Below, in pieces: positions 46,534 through 55,181 of a stretch of 64,000 bases of DNA. The notes beneath the pieces were generated by a model, which worked only from the letters and a program-made list of their open reading frames with translations, made no database searches and was not told where the DNA came from. The translations under genes were made by a program, and so were the position numbers. Position 1 is the stretch's first letter. Each line of letters begins with the position of its first letter. Origin of the DNA: Phosphoribacter sp037045055 (GTDB taxonomy: Bacteria; Actinomycetota; Actinomycetes; Actinomycetales; Dermatophilaceae); NCBI GenBank assembly GCA_037045055.1, contig JBAOHJ010000001.1, positions 852,285 to 916,284 on the forward strand. The letters are read 5' to 3'.

Positions 46534-47478
46534 CTAGCCCACGAGCACGTGGATGAGCCAGCTGAGCGTGACGAAGGAGGCGGCCGTCGACGCGAGCAGG
46601 GTGGCCGCCGCCGGCCCCTCCTCGCCGTACTCGTGCGCCACCATCGGCAGCAGCGACATCACCGGCAGGGCACAGGTGAGGATCAGCGCGACCCGCAGGT
46701 CCGGCGCCAGCGGCGGCATCCCCACCGCTGCCGCCACCGCGAGCGCGCCCACCACCATGACCGGGTGGACGACGAGCTTGCCGGTCGTCACCACGAGGAT
46801 GCGCGCGGCATACCCGCTGAGACGCACGCCGGTGAGCAGCCCGCCCACCGCGAACAGCGCCACCGCCGTGGTGGCCTTGCCGAACAGGTCGAGGGTGCGC
46901 GTGAGGACCTCGGGCACCCCGAGACCGATTGCCGACACCGCGACGGCCAGGACCACGGCGATGATCATCGGGTTGCGCGACAGCCGCCGCGCCGTCTGGC
47001 GCACCTGCGCCCGCCACCCGTGCTCGGCGGCCGAGCCCGAGCCGGCCAGCGCGAACATCAGCGGCAGGACGAGGATGTTCTCCACGAGCATGTTGAGACC
47101 GAGGGACAGCCCGGCGACCTGCGGGAGCACGAGCAGCGCCAGCGGGTAGCCCACGTAGCCGCTGTTGGCGCCGGCGAAGCCCAGCCCGTCGAAGGCGGTC
47201 ATGGCCCACGGGGCGCCGCGGGCCCGGCCGTAGAGCACACCGAGGCCGAAGGTGAGCAGGGTCGCGAGCGCGTATGCCGCGAGGTAGGTGGGGTTGAGGA
47301 TCTCGCCGACGCGGCGGGTGGCGATCGCGCCGAACAGCAGGCAGGGCAGGCCGAGGGTGAGGACGAACTGGGTGAGCACCCGCATCTGCTCGCGGGCGAA
47401 CAGCCCCCCACGCACGGCGAGGTAGCCGACGAGGATCGCCAGGTAGATGGGCGTGGTCAGCCCGAGGATGCTCAGCAC
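46534..47478 (-). CDS. AEC family permease
   Basis: 314-residue membrane protein of the auxin-efflux-carrier family with about ten helices in two inverted halves. Typical motifs are FVLTLGLPCLLFGAIA and GFAGANSGYVGYPL in the first half, and LFAVGGLL then VTTGKLVVHPVMV in the second. Members move malate, malonate or other small organic acids, and the substrate here is unknown. GTG start. Confidence 0.88.
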   Translation of the reverse strand: MLSILGLTTPIYLAILVGYLAVRGGLFAREQMRVLTQFVLTLGLPCLLFGAIATRRVGEILNPTYLAAYALATLLTFGLGVLYGRARGAPWAMTAFDGLGFAGANSGYVGYPLALLVLPQVAGLSLGLNMLVENILVLPLMFALAGSGSAAEHGWRAQVRQTARRLSRNPMIIAVVLAVAVSAIGLGVPEVLTRTLDLFGKATTAVALFAVGGLLTGVRLSGYAARILVVTTGKLVVHPVMVVGALAVAAAVGMPPLAPDLRVALILTCALPVMSLLPMVAHEYGEEGPAAATLLASTAASFVTLSWLIHVLVG

Positions 47479-47539
47479 GCCGTGGACCGGGCGCGCATCG
47501 GTGTGACGGGCGGGCTCGCGGGTCGGTGCGTCGACCCGC

Positions 47540-48454
47540 TCAGCGTCCCGCCGCCGTGATCTGTCCGGCCGCCTCGACGAGCCGGGCCACGCCCTCGAAC
47601 GCCCCCGGGACGAAGTCGTTCGCCATGCCGAGGATGACGTGGTCGGTGCCGACCTCGGCCAGCCGCCCGAGCCGGTCCACGGCCTCGGCGAGGCCGACCG
47701 TGGGTGCGCCGTCGGGCCCCGGCCCGCCGTCGCCGAGGGTCAGACGGGTGAGCACGGTCTTCTCGATGTCGCCGTAGTCGCGCCCGAGCGCGGCGCAGTG
47801 CCCGCGCAGCACGTCGTACTTGGCGGCCACGGCCGCAGGGCCCATGTCGAAGATGTTGCAGGCGTCGGCGTACTGGGCGACCAGCCGCAGCGTCTTGCGC
47901 TCGCCGCCGCCACCGATGAGGATCGGCGGGTGCGGCCGGCTCAGCGCCGGCGGGACGTTGAGCGGGCGCTCGAGGGTGTAGTGGCCGCCGGCATACCGGC
48001 TCTGGTCCCCCGACCACATCTGCAGGGCGATCTGCAGGGTCTGCTCGAGGCGCTCGAACCGCTCGCCCAGCGGCGGGTAGGGAACGCCCAGACCATGGTG
48101 CTCCTCCTCGTTCCAGGCGGCCCCGATGCCCAGGTAGGCCCGGCCGCCGGAGAGCACGTCGAGGGTGGTCACGGTCTTGACCAGGACGCCGGGGTGACGG
48201 TAGGTCACCCCGGTGACCAGCGTCCCCAGGCGGATGCGCTCGGTCTGCCCGGCAGCGAAGGCCAGCGCGGCATACCCCTCGAGCATCTCCTGCTCGGGCG
48301 GCCCGATCATGGCGATCTGGAAGAAGTGGTCCATCACCCACAGCGAGGCCACCCCGGCCTGGTCGGCCTCGCGGGCGATCCGGCCGAAGGTCGGGCCGAT
48401 CGAGCCCGGCGCTGCCGGCCACGTGAACGAGGACACCTGCACACCGATACGCAT
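47540..48454 (-). CDS. LLM-class F420-dependent oxidoreductase
   Basis: Luciferase-like TIM-barrel oxidoreductase, 304 aa. The opening MRIGVQVSSFTW, then VASLWVMDHFFQ, RIRLGTLVTGVTYRHPGVLVKTVTTLDVLSGGR-type barrel motif, GIGAAWNEEE and PPILIGGGGERKTLRLVAQYAD are characteristic of F420-dependent members. The substrate is unknown. The ATG at 48454 has GGAG 5 nt upstream; seven more residues are possible from 48475. Confidence 0.88.
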   Translation of the reverse strand: MRIGVQVSSFTWPAAPGSIGPTFGRIAREADQAGVASLWVMDHFFQIAMIGPPEQEMLEGYAALAFAAGQTERIRLGTLVTGVTYRHPGVLVKTVTTLDVLSGGRAYLGIGAAWNEEEHHGLGVPYPPLGERFERLEQTLQIALQMWSGDQSRYAGGHYTLERPLNVPPALSRPHPPILIGGGGERKTLRLVAQYADACNIFDMGPAAVAAKYDVLRGHCAALGRDYGDIEKTVLTRLTLGDGGPGPDGAPTVGLAEAVDRLGRLAEVGTDHVILGMANDFVPGAFEGVARLVEAAGQITAAGR

Positions 48455-48485
48455 GCACTCCAGTCTCGCTGACACAGTGGGGGTT

Positions 48486-49007
48486 GTGGCCCACAGCGTC
48501 CTGGTCGTCCCGGTCGGTGAGATGGAGCCGTTGGTCCGCGCCCGGCACGAGTTCTACGACCCGGACTACGTGTCAACGGACCCGTCCTTCGCCCACGCCC
48601 ACGTGACCGTGCTCGGGCCGTTCGCGCCACCGGGTCGGCTCCCCGCCGTGCGCGGTCGGGTCGCGCGGATCTGCGCCGCGACCGCACCCTTCGCCTTCAC
48701 GCTGCGCGCCGTGGCGACCTTCCCCAACGGCATCATCTACCTGACCGTGCAGCCGCAGGCGCCGTGGCGCGCGCTGCGCGACGCGCTCTGGCGCGCGTTC
48801 CCGGCATACCCCCCGTATGCCGGGCAGTTCGGCGACGTGGCCCCGCACCTGACCCTGGACGCGCGGGGCCCGGGCGTCGACGAGGCCGTGGTGCGCGACT
48901 GGGTCGGGTCGAGCCTGCCGATGCGCGCCACCGCGCGCGAGGTGCGGCTGTCGTGGTACGAGCCCGGGGCCTGCCGGACCCTGGCGAGGTGGCCGCTGGG
49001 CGGCTGA
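48486..49007 (+). CDS. 2'-5' RNA ligase superfamily protein (2H phosphoesterase)
   Basis: 173-residue protein with both HxT motifs of the 2H phosphoesterase fold: AHVTVLGPF near residue 38 and PHLTLDA near 119. The active-site histidines are therefore intact. Members cleave or join 2',5' or cyclic phosphodiesters; the in vivo substrate is unknown. The coding sequence contains a perfect inverted pair of GTATGCCG octamers (48800-48824) reading FPAYPPYAG. GTG start. Confidence 0.82.
   Translation: MAHSVLVVPVGEMEPLVRARHEFYDPDYVSTDPSFAHAHVTVLGPFAPPGRLPAVRGRVARICAATAPFAFTLRAVATFPNGIIYLTVQPQAPWRALRDALWRAFPAYPPYAGQFGDVAPHLTLDARGPGVDEAVVRDWVGSSLPMRATAREVRLSWYEPGACRTLARWPLGG
48800..48824. repeat. Close inverted GTATGCCG pair inside a coding region
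   Basis: CCCGGCATAC (48800-48809) and its reverse complement GTATGCCGGG (48815-48824) flank five C residues, giving a 10-bp stem. It lies in frame in the 2'-5' RNA ligase-like gene and uses GCA and TAT codons that are otherwise unusual here. Confidence 0.8.
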
Positions 49008-49066
49008 GCTCCCCAGCGGGTGGGCGGGGTCCGCCCGTCCACCCCCGCCGGGCCAGGCTGCGCGGC

Positions 49067-50749
49067 TCAGTCGCGGGTGAGCTTGCGGTAGGTCACCCGG
49101 TGCGGTCGGGCGGCCTCGTCGCCGAGGCGCTCGACCTTGTTCTTCTCGTACGCCTCGTAGTTCCCCTCGAACCAGTACCACTTGGCCGGGTCGTCCTCGT
49201 CACCCTCGTAGGCCAGGATGTGCGTGGCTACCCGGTCGAGGAACCACCGGTCGTGGCTGATCACCACGGCACACCCGGGGAACTCCAGCAGGGCGTTCTC
49301 CAACGAGGCCAGGGTCTCGACGTCCAGGTCGTTGGTCGGCTCGTCCAGCAGCAGTAGGTTGCCGCCCTGTTTGAGGGTGAGCGCGAGGTTGAGCCGGTTG
49401 CGCTCGCCCCCGGAGAGGACCCCGGCGGGCTTCTGCTGGTCCGGGCCCTTGAACCCGAACTGCGAGACGTAGGCGCGGGAGGGGATCTCGACGTTGCCCA
49501 CCTTGATGTGGTCCAGCCCGTCGGAGACGACCTCCCAGAGCGTCTTGGCCGGGTCGAGGCCACCGCGGGCCTGGTCGACGTAGGAGATCTTCACGGTGTC
49601 GCCGACCTTGACCGACCCGGCGTCCGGCTGCTCCAGCCCCACGATGGTCTTGAACAGCGTGGTCTTGCCCACGCCGTTGGGTCCGATGACCCCGACGATG
49701 CCGTTGCGAGGCAGGGTGAAGGAGAGCCCGTCGATGAGGACCCGGTCGCCGAACCCCTTGCGCAGGTTCTGGACCTCGATGACCTGTGCGCCGAGCCGGG
49801 GACCGGGCGGGATCTGGATCTCCTCGAAGTCGAGCTTGCGGGTGCGCTCGGCCTCGGTGGCCATCTCCTCGTAGCGAGCCAGCCGGGCCTTGGACTTCGT
49901 CTGGCGGGCCTTGGCGTTGGAACGCACCCATTCCAGCTCGCTGGCCAGACGCTTGGCCAGCTTGGCATCCTTCTTGCCCTGCACCTGCAGCCGCTCGGAC
50001 TTCTTCTCCAGGTAGGTGGTGTAGTTGCCCTCGTAGGGGTAGAGCCGGCCGCGGTCGACCTCGGCGATCCACTGGGCGACGTTGTCGAGGAAGTACCGGT
50101 CGTGGGTGACGGCGAGCACCGCGCCGGGGTACTGCGCCAGGTGCTGCTCGAGCCATTGCACCGATTCGGCGTCGAGGTGGTTGGTGGGCTCGTCCAGCAG
50201 CAGCAGGTCGGGCCGCTGCAGCAGCAGCCTGCACAGCGCCACCCGGCGGCGCTCGCCGCCGGAGAGCACGCTGACGTCGGCATCCGGCGGGGGGCAGCGC
50301 AGCGCGTCCATGGCCTGCTCGAGCTGGCTGTCGAGGTCCCAGGCGTCGGCGTGGTCGATGTCGTCCTGCAGCGCGGCCATCTCGGCGCCGAGTGTGTCGT
50401 AGTCGGCATCGGGCTCGGCCATCTGCAGGGCGATCTGGTGGTAGCGGTCGAGTTTCGCCTTGATCTGCCCCGCGCCCTCCTCGACGTTGCCCAGCACGGT
50501 CTTGGTCTCGTTCAACGGCGGCTCCTGCAGCAGGATGCCCACCGAGTACCCGGGCGAGAGGCGGGCCTCGCCGTTGGACGGCTGGTCGAGCCCGGCCATG
50601 ATCTTGAGGATCGTCGACTTGCCGGCACCGTTGGGGCCCACGACGCCGATCTTGGCGGTCGGGTAGAACGCCATGGTCACGTCGTCGAGGATCAGCTTGT
50701 CGCCCACGGCCTTGCGGGCCTTCGTCATGGTGTAGATGAACTCGGCCAT
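49067..50749 (-). CDS. ettA: Energy-dependent translational throttle protein EttA (ABC-F)
   Basis: ABC-F ATPase of 560 aa with two nucleotide-binding domains and no membrane part. It binds the ribosomal E-site and gates early elongation according to ATP level. Walker A motifs GPNGAGKS (near 39) and GPNGVGKT, signatures LSGGERRRVAL and LSGGERNRLNLAL, and Walker B LLLLDEPTNHLD and LLLLDEPTNDLD are all intact. The P-site-tRNA interaction (arm-linker) region is the charged KKDAKLAKRLASELEWVRSNA segment. TAGCCT lies 7 nt before the ATG. Confidence 0.96.
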   Translation of the reverse strand: MAEFIYTMTKARKAVGDKLILDDVTMAFYPTAKIGVVGPNGAGKSTILKIMAGLDQPSNGEARLSPGYSVGILLQEPPLNETKTVLGNVEEGAGQIKAKLDRYHQIALQMAEPDADYDTLGAEMAALQDDIDHADAWDLDSQLEQAMDALRCPPPDADVSVLSGGERRRVALCRLLLQRPDLLLLDEPTNHLDAESVQWLEQHLAQYPGAVLAVTHDRYFLDNVAQWIAEVDRGRLYPYEGNYTTYLEKKSERLQVQGKKDAKLAKRLASELEWVRSNAKARQTKSKARLARYEEMATEAERTRKLDFEEIQIPPGPRLGAQVIEVQNLRKGFGDRVLIDGLSFTLPRNGIVGVIGPNGVGKTTLFKTIVGLEQPDAGSVKVGDTVKISYVDQARGGLDPAKTLWEVVSDGLDHIKVGNVEIPSRAYVSQFGFKGPDQQKPAGVLSGGERNRLNLALTLKQGGNLLLLDEPTNDLDVETLASLENALLEFPGCAVVISHDRWFLDRVATHILAYEGDEDDPAKWYWFEGNYEAYEKNKVERLGDEAARPHRVTYRKLTRD

Positions 50750-50756
50750 GGCGCGA

Positions 50757-50762
50757 AGGCTA
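50757..50762 (-). promoter_or_regulatory. -10 box TAGCCT, leaderless promoter for ettA
   Basis: TAGCCT on the minus strand ends 7 nt before the ATG at 50749. The following about 290 bp up to 51051 hold no gene, RNA or repeat that I can identify; this gap separates the core region from the TetR-controlled exporter. Confidence 0.5.
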
Positions 50763-51051
50763 TCCGCCGCGACGACCGCCCTCCCAATCGGTACGGACCC
50801 GCCACCCGCCTGCCCGCTCACGTCCAGATGCGCGGGTGAGCCGGACGGGCGTGCCCGCGCCGCTCGACGATGAACGGCTCACCCGGCCGCATCACTGCAC
50901 TGCCGCTGGCTCGCCGGCAGGAGCGCCCTGGGGTCGATGGCGCCCGTCGGAGCATCGCGCGGGTCGCGCGGCCTCAGCTGTCGAGAGGCAGCGAAGACTG
51001 CACAGCGTCGAGCACCCTGTCTTGCAGCGGGCCCACCTGGGACGCCGGACC

Positions 51052-52650
51052 TCACCCTGCCCGCAGGTCGCGTCGGGCGAAGGCCACTGCGCCCACGAGC
51101 GCGAGGACACCAGCGGCCACCGAGAAGGCGACGAGCGTGCCCACGCGGGGGTCCTCGATGGGCACCCGACCGACGGCATCGACAGGCGACAAGCGACGTG
51201 CCCACGTCGGCAGGTCAAGGGCATCGGCGAGGAATCCGACGACCGCCACCCACCCGACGAGCGCCCAGGCGGCCGGTGCGACGGGTGGCATGACCGCGCG
51301 GACGGCGAGCGCTACGGCGCCGACGAGCAGGACCGCCGGCATCGTCACTGCGGCCCCCTCGAGCGAGGAGTCCAGGTTGCCGGACCGACCCGTCGCCCAC
51401 GCCGTCGCGGCGCCCAGCGCCGCGCCCTGAGCTGCGAGGACCACGAGCGCTTCGAGCCCCAGCACCACGACCCAGGCGCCCCAGAGCCGCCACCGGGCGT
51501 ACCGCCCGCTTGCGAGCAGGCCCAGCCGACCCGAGTCCTCCTCGCCGGCGAGCCGCCCGACCCCGTGAAGGAGCAGGGCCGAGGCGCCGATCGCCGCCAG
51601 CGCCAAGGACATGGCCGCGATGAAGTCCTCGGGCCGATCGACTCCGTAGAGCTCGAGCAGCTGCGGGCTCGCGCTGATCGCCTCCGTCATCTCCTTCGCG
51701 AGCGCCCCAAGCGACCCGCCCCAGACGACGAGCGCGAGCAGCCACCCGAGGAAGGCACCACGCGTGAGTCTCCAGGCCATCCCGACCGGTCTCGTGCACC
51801 AAGCACGCGCCCTCGCACGGCCTGGCCGAGCTGCGACGACACCCCCGTAGAGGTCGCGGCGCAGGGTCACTGCCCCTGCCGCGCCCAGCATCACCGCGAA
51901 GGTCACGACGTATGCCGCGTACGGCCACCAACGGGACCCCTCCGACGCGAAGGCGCGCACCTGCGGCAGCCAGCCCGAAGGTGTCACCCAGGATGCCGAC
52001 CAGTCGGCGCCATCAATGACGGCGCGCACGAGAAAGAGCCCGAGAACGATGCCGATCCCCAAGCCCGTCGCGGTGCGTGCCTCCCGGCTCACCTCGGCCG
52101 CGAGCAACCCCAGGCCCGCGAAGGCGAGGGCGAAGAGGACGAGCGACACGGCATACCGGATCGAGCCGCCCAGGGGGAGACCCACGGCGACCGTCCCCGC
52201 AGCGGCGAGGAACCCGAAGAGGACAAGGTCGAGCGCGACGACGAGCACAGCGGCAAGCAGCGGCGCCAGGCGACCCACCCGTCGAGCCGTGAGCAGCTCG
52301 GTCCGACCGGCGTCCTCCTCGCCACGCGTGAGCCGGATTGCGAGCAGCGTTGCGACAGTAGGGAACAGGAGCAGCCCCATGAAACCGACTTCGTTCGTCG
52401 TGATGCCGCCGAGGGTCGTCAGGTCAGACCAGCGGCCGTTGAAGGCCACTGCGCCGGAGCTCACGCTCGCGGTCGTGGCGTAGGCGATCCGGTCCTGTGT
52501 TGTCGGGTAGAGCGCGGTGATACTCCGCGCGACGGCGACGACGACCCCACTCATGACGATGGCCCACAGAAGGAGGCTCTTGTGGTGCGTGCGCACGTGG
52601 AGGCGGGCGAGCCGGAGCGTCCCGGTCACGAGGGTGGGGGTGAGGGTCAC
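51052..52650 (-). CDS. ABC exporter permease, large two-half type
   Basis: 532-residue permease with about 12 hydrophobic helices in two similar halves, of the type often annotated as polyketide-antibiotic exporter. Repeated cytoplasmic motifs RLTRGEEDAGRTELLTARRVGR (about 108-129) and AGEEDSGRLGLLASGRYAR mark the two halves. The GTG start overlaps the stop of the ATPase gene as GTGA. The cargo is unknown; a toxic hydrophobic compound is the usual guess. Confidence 0.88.
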   Translation of the reverse strand: MTLTPTLVTGTLRLARLHVRTHHKSLLLWAIVMSGVVVAVARSITALYPTTQDRIAYATTASVSSGAVAFNGRWSDLTTLGGITTNEVGFMGLLLFPTVATLLAIRLTRGEEDAGRTELLTARRVGRLAPLLAAVLVVALDLVLFGFLAAAGTVAVGLPLGGSIRYAVSLVLFALAFAGLGLLAAEVSREARTATGLGIGIVLGLFLVRAVIDGADWSASWVTPSGWLPQVRAFASEGSRWWPYAAYVVTFAVMLGAAGAVTLRRDLYGGVVAARPGRARARAWCTRPVGMAWRLTRGAFLGWLLALVVWGGSLGALAKEMTEAISASPQLLELYGVDRPEDFIAAMSLALAAIGASALLLHGVGRLAGEEDSGRLGLLASGRYARWRLWGAWVVVLGLEALVVLAAQGAALGAATAWATGRSGNLDSSLEGAAVTMPAVLLVGAVALAVRAVMPPVAPAAWALVGWVAVVGFLADALDLPTWARRLSPVDAVGRVPIEDPRVGTLVAFSVAAGVLALVGAVAFARRDLRAG

Positions 52651-53672
52651 GACTGCTCCCCGTACTCGGCGAGGAAGAGCTCGTCGAGCGCCGGCGGACG
52701 CACGACCAGAGTGACGGGTCGCTGTGCCGCAACACTCTCGATGACCTCGGCCATGACGGCGCCGGACACCGTGAAGGTGGAATGGATCCCGTCCGGGTGC
52801 GGCTGCTCGGTGAGGTCTCGCACCCCATCGCGGTGCCGTATGCCGTGCAGCGGCTCTGCGGTCGTCGCCAGCACCGTTGTGGCCGTGTTCGCCCGCAGCG
52901 TGTCGAGGGAGCCGGTGGAGACGGTGCGGCCGGCGCGGATGATGGTGACTCGGTCGCAGAGCGCCTCCACCTCGTCGAGGATGTGGCTGCTCAGCAGGAC
53001 GGTCCGGCCGGCCTCGGCGATCTCGCGAACCGTCATCTGGAAGCGGGCCTCCATGAGGGGGTCCAAGCCGGAGGTCGGCTCATCGAGGACGTAGAGCTCG
53101 GCGTCGGTCGCCAGGGCTGCGATGAGCGCGACCTTCTGCCGGTTGCCCTTGGAGTAGGTGCGGGCCCGCCGGGTCGGGTCGAGCTCGAACCGAGCAATGA
53201 GCTCGTCGCGCCGGACGGAGTCGAGGCGACCGGAGAATCCGCCGATGACGTCGATGCACTCGCCGCCGGTCAGGCCGGGCCACAGGGCGGTGTCGCCCGG
53301 AACATAGGCGAGCCGCTGGTGGATCTCGACAGCGTCCCCGAGCGGGTCGAGGCCGAAGAGACGCAGGGTGCCACCGGTGAGGCGCAGCTGGCCGAGGAGG
53401 GCGCGGATGGTCGTCGACTTGCCCGACCCGTTCGGGCCGAGGAAGCCGTGGACCTCGCCGCGACGCACCCGGAGGTCCAGGCCGTCGAGGGCGTGGACGT
53501 GCCCGAAGTCCTTGCGGATTCCCCGGGCGTCGATGACGACGGACGGATCGATCGTCGCGTCGCGGGCCCCGCCGGGGGGGTCTGTCCGAGCGACCTGGGT
53601 GGCTATGGCCGGAGCTCTGCCTCTCCCAGCGCGCCGCTCGTGGCGACCATGAGATGACAGTCGCTTTCTCAT
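52647..53672 (-). CDS. ABC exporter ATP-binding protein
   Basis: Drug-exporter type ATPase. Walker A GPNGSGKS, Q-loop region, signature YSKGNRQKVALIAAL, Walker B LYVLDEPTSGLDP and the switch His in LLSSHILDEV are present. It has 341 aa from the ATG at 53672, with a basic Arg-rich leader of about 25 residues; no better downstream start exists. A longer frame to 53876 would cross the operator and the divergent tetR and is rejected. Divergent from tetR. Confidence 0.9.
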   Translation of the reverse strand: MRKRLSSHGRHERRAGRGRAPAIATQVARTDPPGGARDATIDPSVVIDARGIRKDFGHVHALDGLDLRVRRGEVHGFLGPNGSGKSTTIRALLGQLRLTGGTLRLFGLDPLGDAVEIHQRLAYVPGDTALWPGLTGGECIDVIGGFSGRLDSVRRDELIARFELDPTRRARTYSKGNRQKVALIAALATDAELYVLDEPTSGLDPLMEARFQMTVREIAEAGRTVLLSSHILDEVEALCDRVTIIRAGRTVSTGSLDTLRANTATTVLATTAEPLHGIRHRDGVRDLTEQPHPDGIHSTFTVSGAVMAEVIESVAAQRPVTLVVRPPALDELFLAEYGEQS

Positions 53673-53707
53673 GACAGCCACTTTCCGCTGGATGACAGTG
53701 ACTGTCA
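53654..53707. promoter_or_regulatory. Operator region: three ATGACAG repeats and a 15-bp palindrome
   Basis: ATGACAG occurs at 53654, 53671 and 53692, and TGACAGT-G-ACTGTCA forms a perfect palindrome at 53693-53707. The 55-bp gap separates the exporter ATPase gene from tetR. The palindrome covers the +strand -35 and a minus-strand TTGACA (53703-53708), so one repressor dimer could block both directions. Confidence 0.75.
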
Positions 53708-53720
53708 AGCGCTCTAGCAT
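53692..53720 (+). promoter_or_regulatory. Promoter of tetR: ATGACA - 17 bp - TAGCAT, leaderless
   Basis: The -35 ATGACA (53692-53697) and the -10 TAGCAT (53715-53720) have optimal 17-bp spacing, and the -10 ends 7 nt before the GTG at 53728. It is the most complete promoter in the window and implies a leaderless mRNA. Confidence 0.7.
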
Positions 53721-53727
53721 GTGAGGC

Positions 53728-54324
53728 GTGCTGAGGGAGACGGACCTGCGGGCGCGCAGGAAGGTCGCGGCGATGCGGCACATCCAATCCGCCGCCGTCG
53801 AGCTCTTCCTCGAGCGCGGATTCGACGCGGTGACGATCGAGCAGGTGGCGGCGGCGGCGGAGGTATCACCGAGCACGGTCTACCGCTATTTCGGAACCAA
53901 GGAGGGCCTGGTCCTGCATGACGACCACGATGACGAGCTGTTCGCACTGGCTCCACAGTTGCTCGCCGACCACGACCCGGTCACGGCCTTCCTCGTCGGT
54001 GTCGACCGGATCGGGACGACGCATCAGCGGGACGGCGACATCATTCGGCTGCGGACCGACCTGTGGTTCTCGACGCCGTCCATCCGGGCGGCCGGATACC
54101 TCATGGCCGACGAGATCACCGACGCGCTGACTGACGTGCTCCTGGCTTCACCGCGCAACGAGTTGACCCGCTCCCAGGCCCGGACACTCCTCGGCGCCCT
54201 CATGGGGGGACTGCTGGCCTCGATCCGCAGTTGGATCGAGGACGGCGGAACTGAGGATGTCCGCGCACGCCTCACCGCCGACCTCACGGCGATCGCCGCC
54301 ACCCTTCCTCTGCGGACGCAGTGA
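53728..54324 (+). CDS. TetR family repressor of the ABC exporter
   Basis: 198-residue TetR protein. The N-terminal helix-turn-helix is clear (AAVELFLERGFDAVTIEQVAAAAEVS, then TVYRYFGTKEGLVL, residues 23-65). The ligand-binding half is helical and typical of regulators of drug efflux. It is divergent from the exporter operon, sharing the palindrome at 53693-53707, so the probable role is derepression by the exported compound. GTG start fixed by the promoter. Confidence 0.92.
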   Translation: MLRETDLRARRKVAAMRHIQSAAVELFLERGFDAVTIEQVAAAAEVSPSTVYRYFGTKEGLVLHDDHDDELFALAPQLLADHDPVTAFLVGVDRIGTTHQRDGDIIRLRTDLWFSTPSIRAAGYLMADEITDALTDVLLASPRNELTRSQARTLLGALMGGLLASIRSWIEDGGTEDVRARLTADLTAIAATLPLRTQ

Positions 54325-54477
54325 GGCGGCACCCGCTCCACACTCGGAGGCACCGCGCCGAACGACCGCTCGTCACCCGGTCCCCAACGGCGACTCACCC
54401 ACCGTCGACGGGGTCCACGGATCAGGGCTCAGGCAACGTCGATCGGTCCTTTGTGCAAGGTTGGCTGCACCTCGACG

Positions 54478-55068
54478 TCAGCCCACTGCGGCGACGACAT
54501 AGGCGTCGCTCTGCGGATCGCCGGTCCGCTCGAAGGGCGCCTCGCCCTCGAACGGCGCCGCGTTGTCGATCGGCGGTGGGCCGTCCTCGGCGGCGCCCGA
54601 GCTCGGCGCGGGCGGCATACCGGCAGTCGGCTCCCCGGGCCCGTACATCGCCTCCTGGACCTGCTGCTCGTCCAATCGGTCGACCGCGACGGCCTCGCCG
54701 GCTGGGCGGCCGGGCCGGGCGAAGGTCGAGCGACCCCAGGTGAGGTCGTGCCCGGCGTTGTAGGCCTCGACCTCGACCGACGTCGCCGCGGTGTTGTCCT
54801 TGGTGAGGTACTGGTTGACCCGCAACCGGCCGTAGACGATGACCCGTTGGCCGCGCCTGAAGCTGGCCTCGACGTTGGCCGCCAGGCCGTTGAACGCGAC
54901 CACGTTGACGTAGTTGGTGCCGCTGTCGACGTAATCGCCCGTGGCCGGGTCGCGCCGGCGGGTGGTCGAGGCGATCCGCAGAGTGGCGAACGGCTTGCCG
55001 TTCTTCGTGTGCCGCAGCACGGGCTCGGCGGTGAGGTTGCCGACCACCGTGACGAATGACTCGTTCAT
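54478..55068 (-). CDS. Single-stranded DNA-binding protein (accessory SsbB-like)
   Basis: 196-residue SSB with an OB-fold at residues 1-115 (ESFVTVVGNLTAEPVLRHTKNG, NYVNVVAFNG, FRRGQRVIVYGRLRVNQYL). The C-terminal tail is disordered and Pro/Glu-rich but ends VVAAVG, lacking the acidic DDDIPF tip that recruits partners. That, and its place away from the rpsF-ssb-rpsR cluster, suggests an accessory SSB. It lies downstream of two dynamin-like genes. AAGGAC precedes the ATG. Confidence 0.9.
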   Translation of the reverse strand: MNESFVTVVGNLTAEPVLRHTKNGKPFATLRIASTTRRRDPATGDYVDSGTNYVNVVAFNGLAANVEASFRRGQRVIVYGRLRVNQYLTKDNTAATSVEVEAYNAGHDLTWGRSTFARPGRPAGEAVAVDRLDEQQVQEAMYGPGEPTAGMPPAPSSGAAEDGPPPIDNAAPFEGEAPFERTGDPQSDAYVVAAVG

Positions 55069-55181
55069 CGTCGATGTCCTTGTCTGTACTGGCGACCGGA
55101 GCGGTGCGCCCCTCTACCCTCGGGCCGCAGATCGCCCAGAGCCACCCCGGTCTGCGGCGCTGTGGACGACGTGACGAGCGG

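Noticed and set aside
50837..51051. Short GC-rich inverted repeats as a terminator or small RNA
   Set aside because: Loops are too short or stems too weak to separate from chance in this composition.
51052..54324. TetR-ABC exporter cluster as a recent horizontal insert
   Set aside because: Codon choice looks slightly different by eye, but three GTATGCCG octamers (near 51910, 52150 and 52838) and no flanking repeats or integrase argue for long residence.
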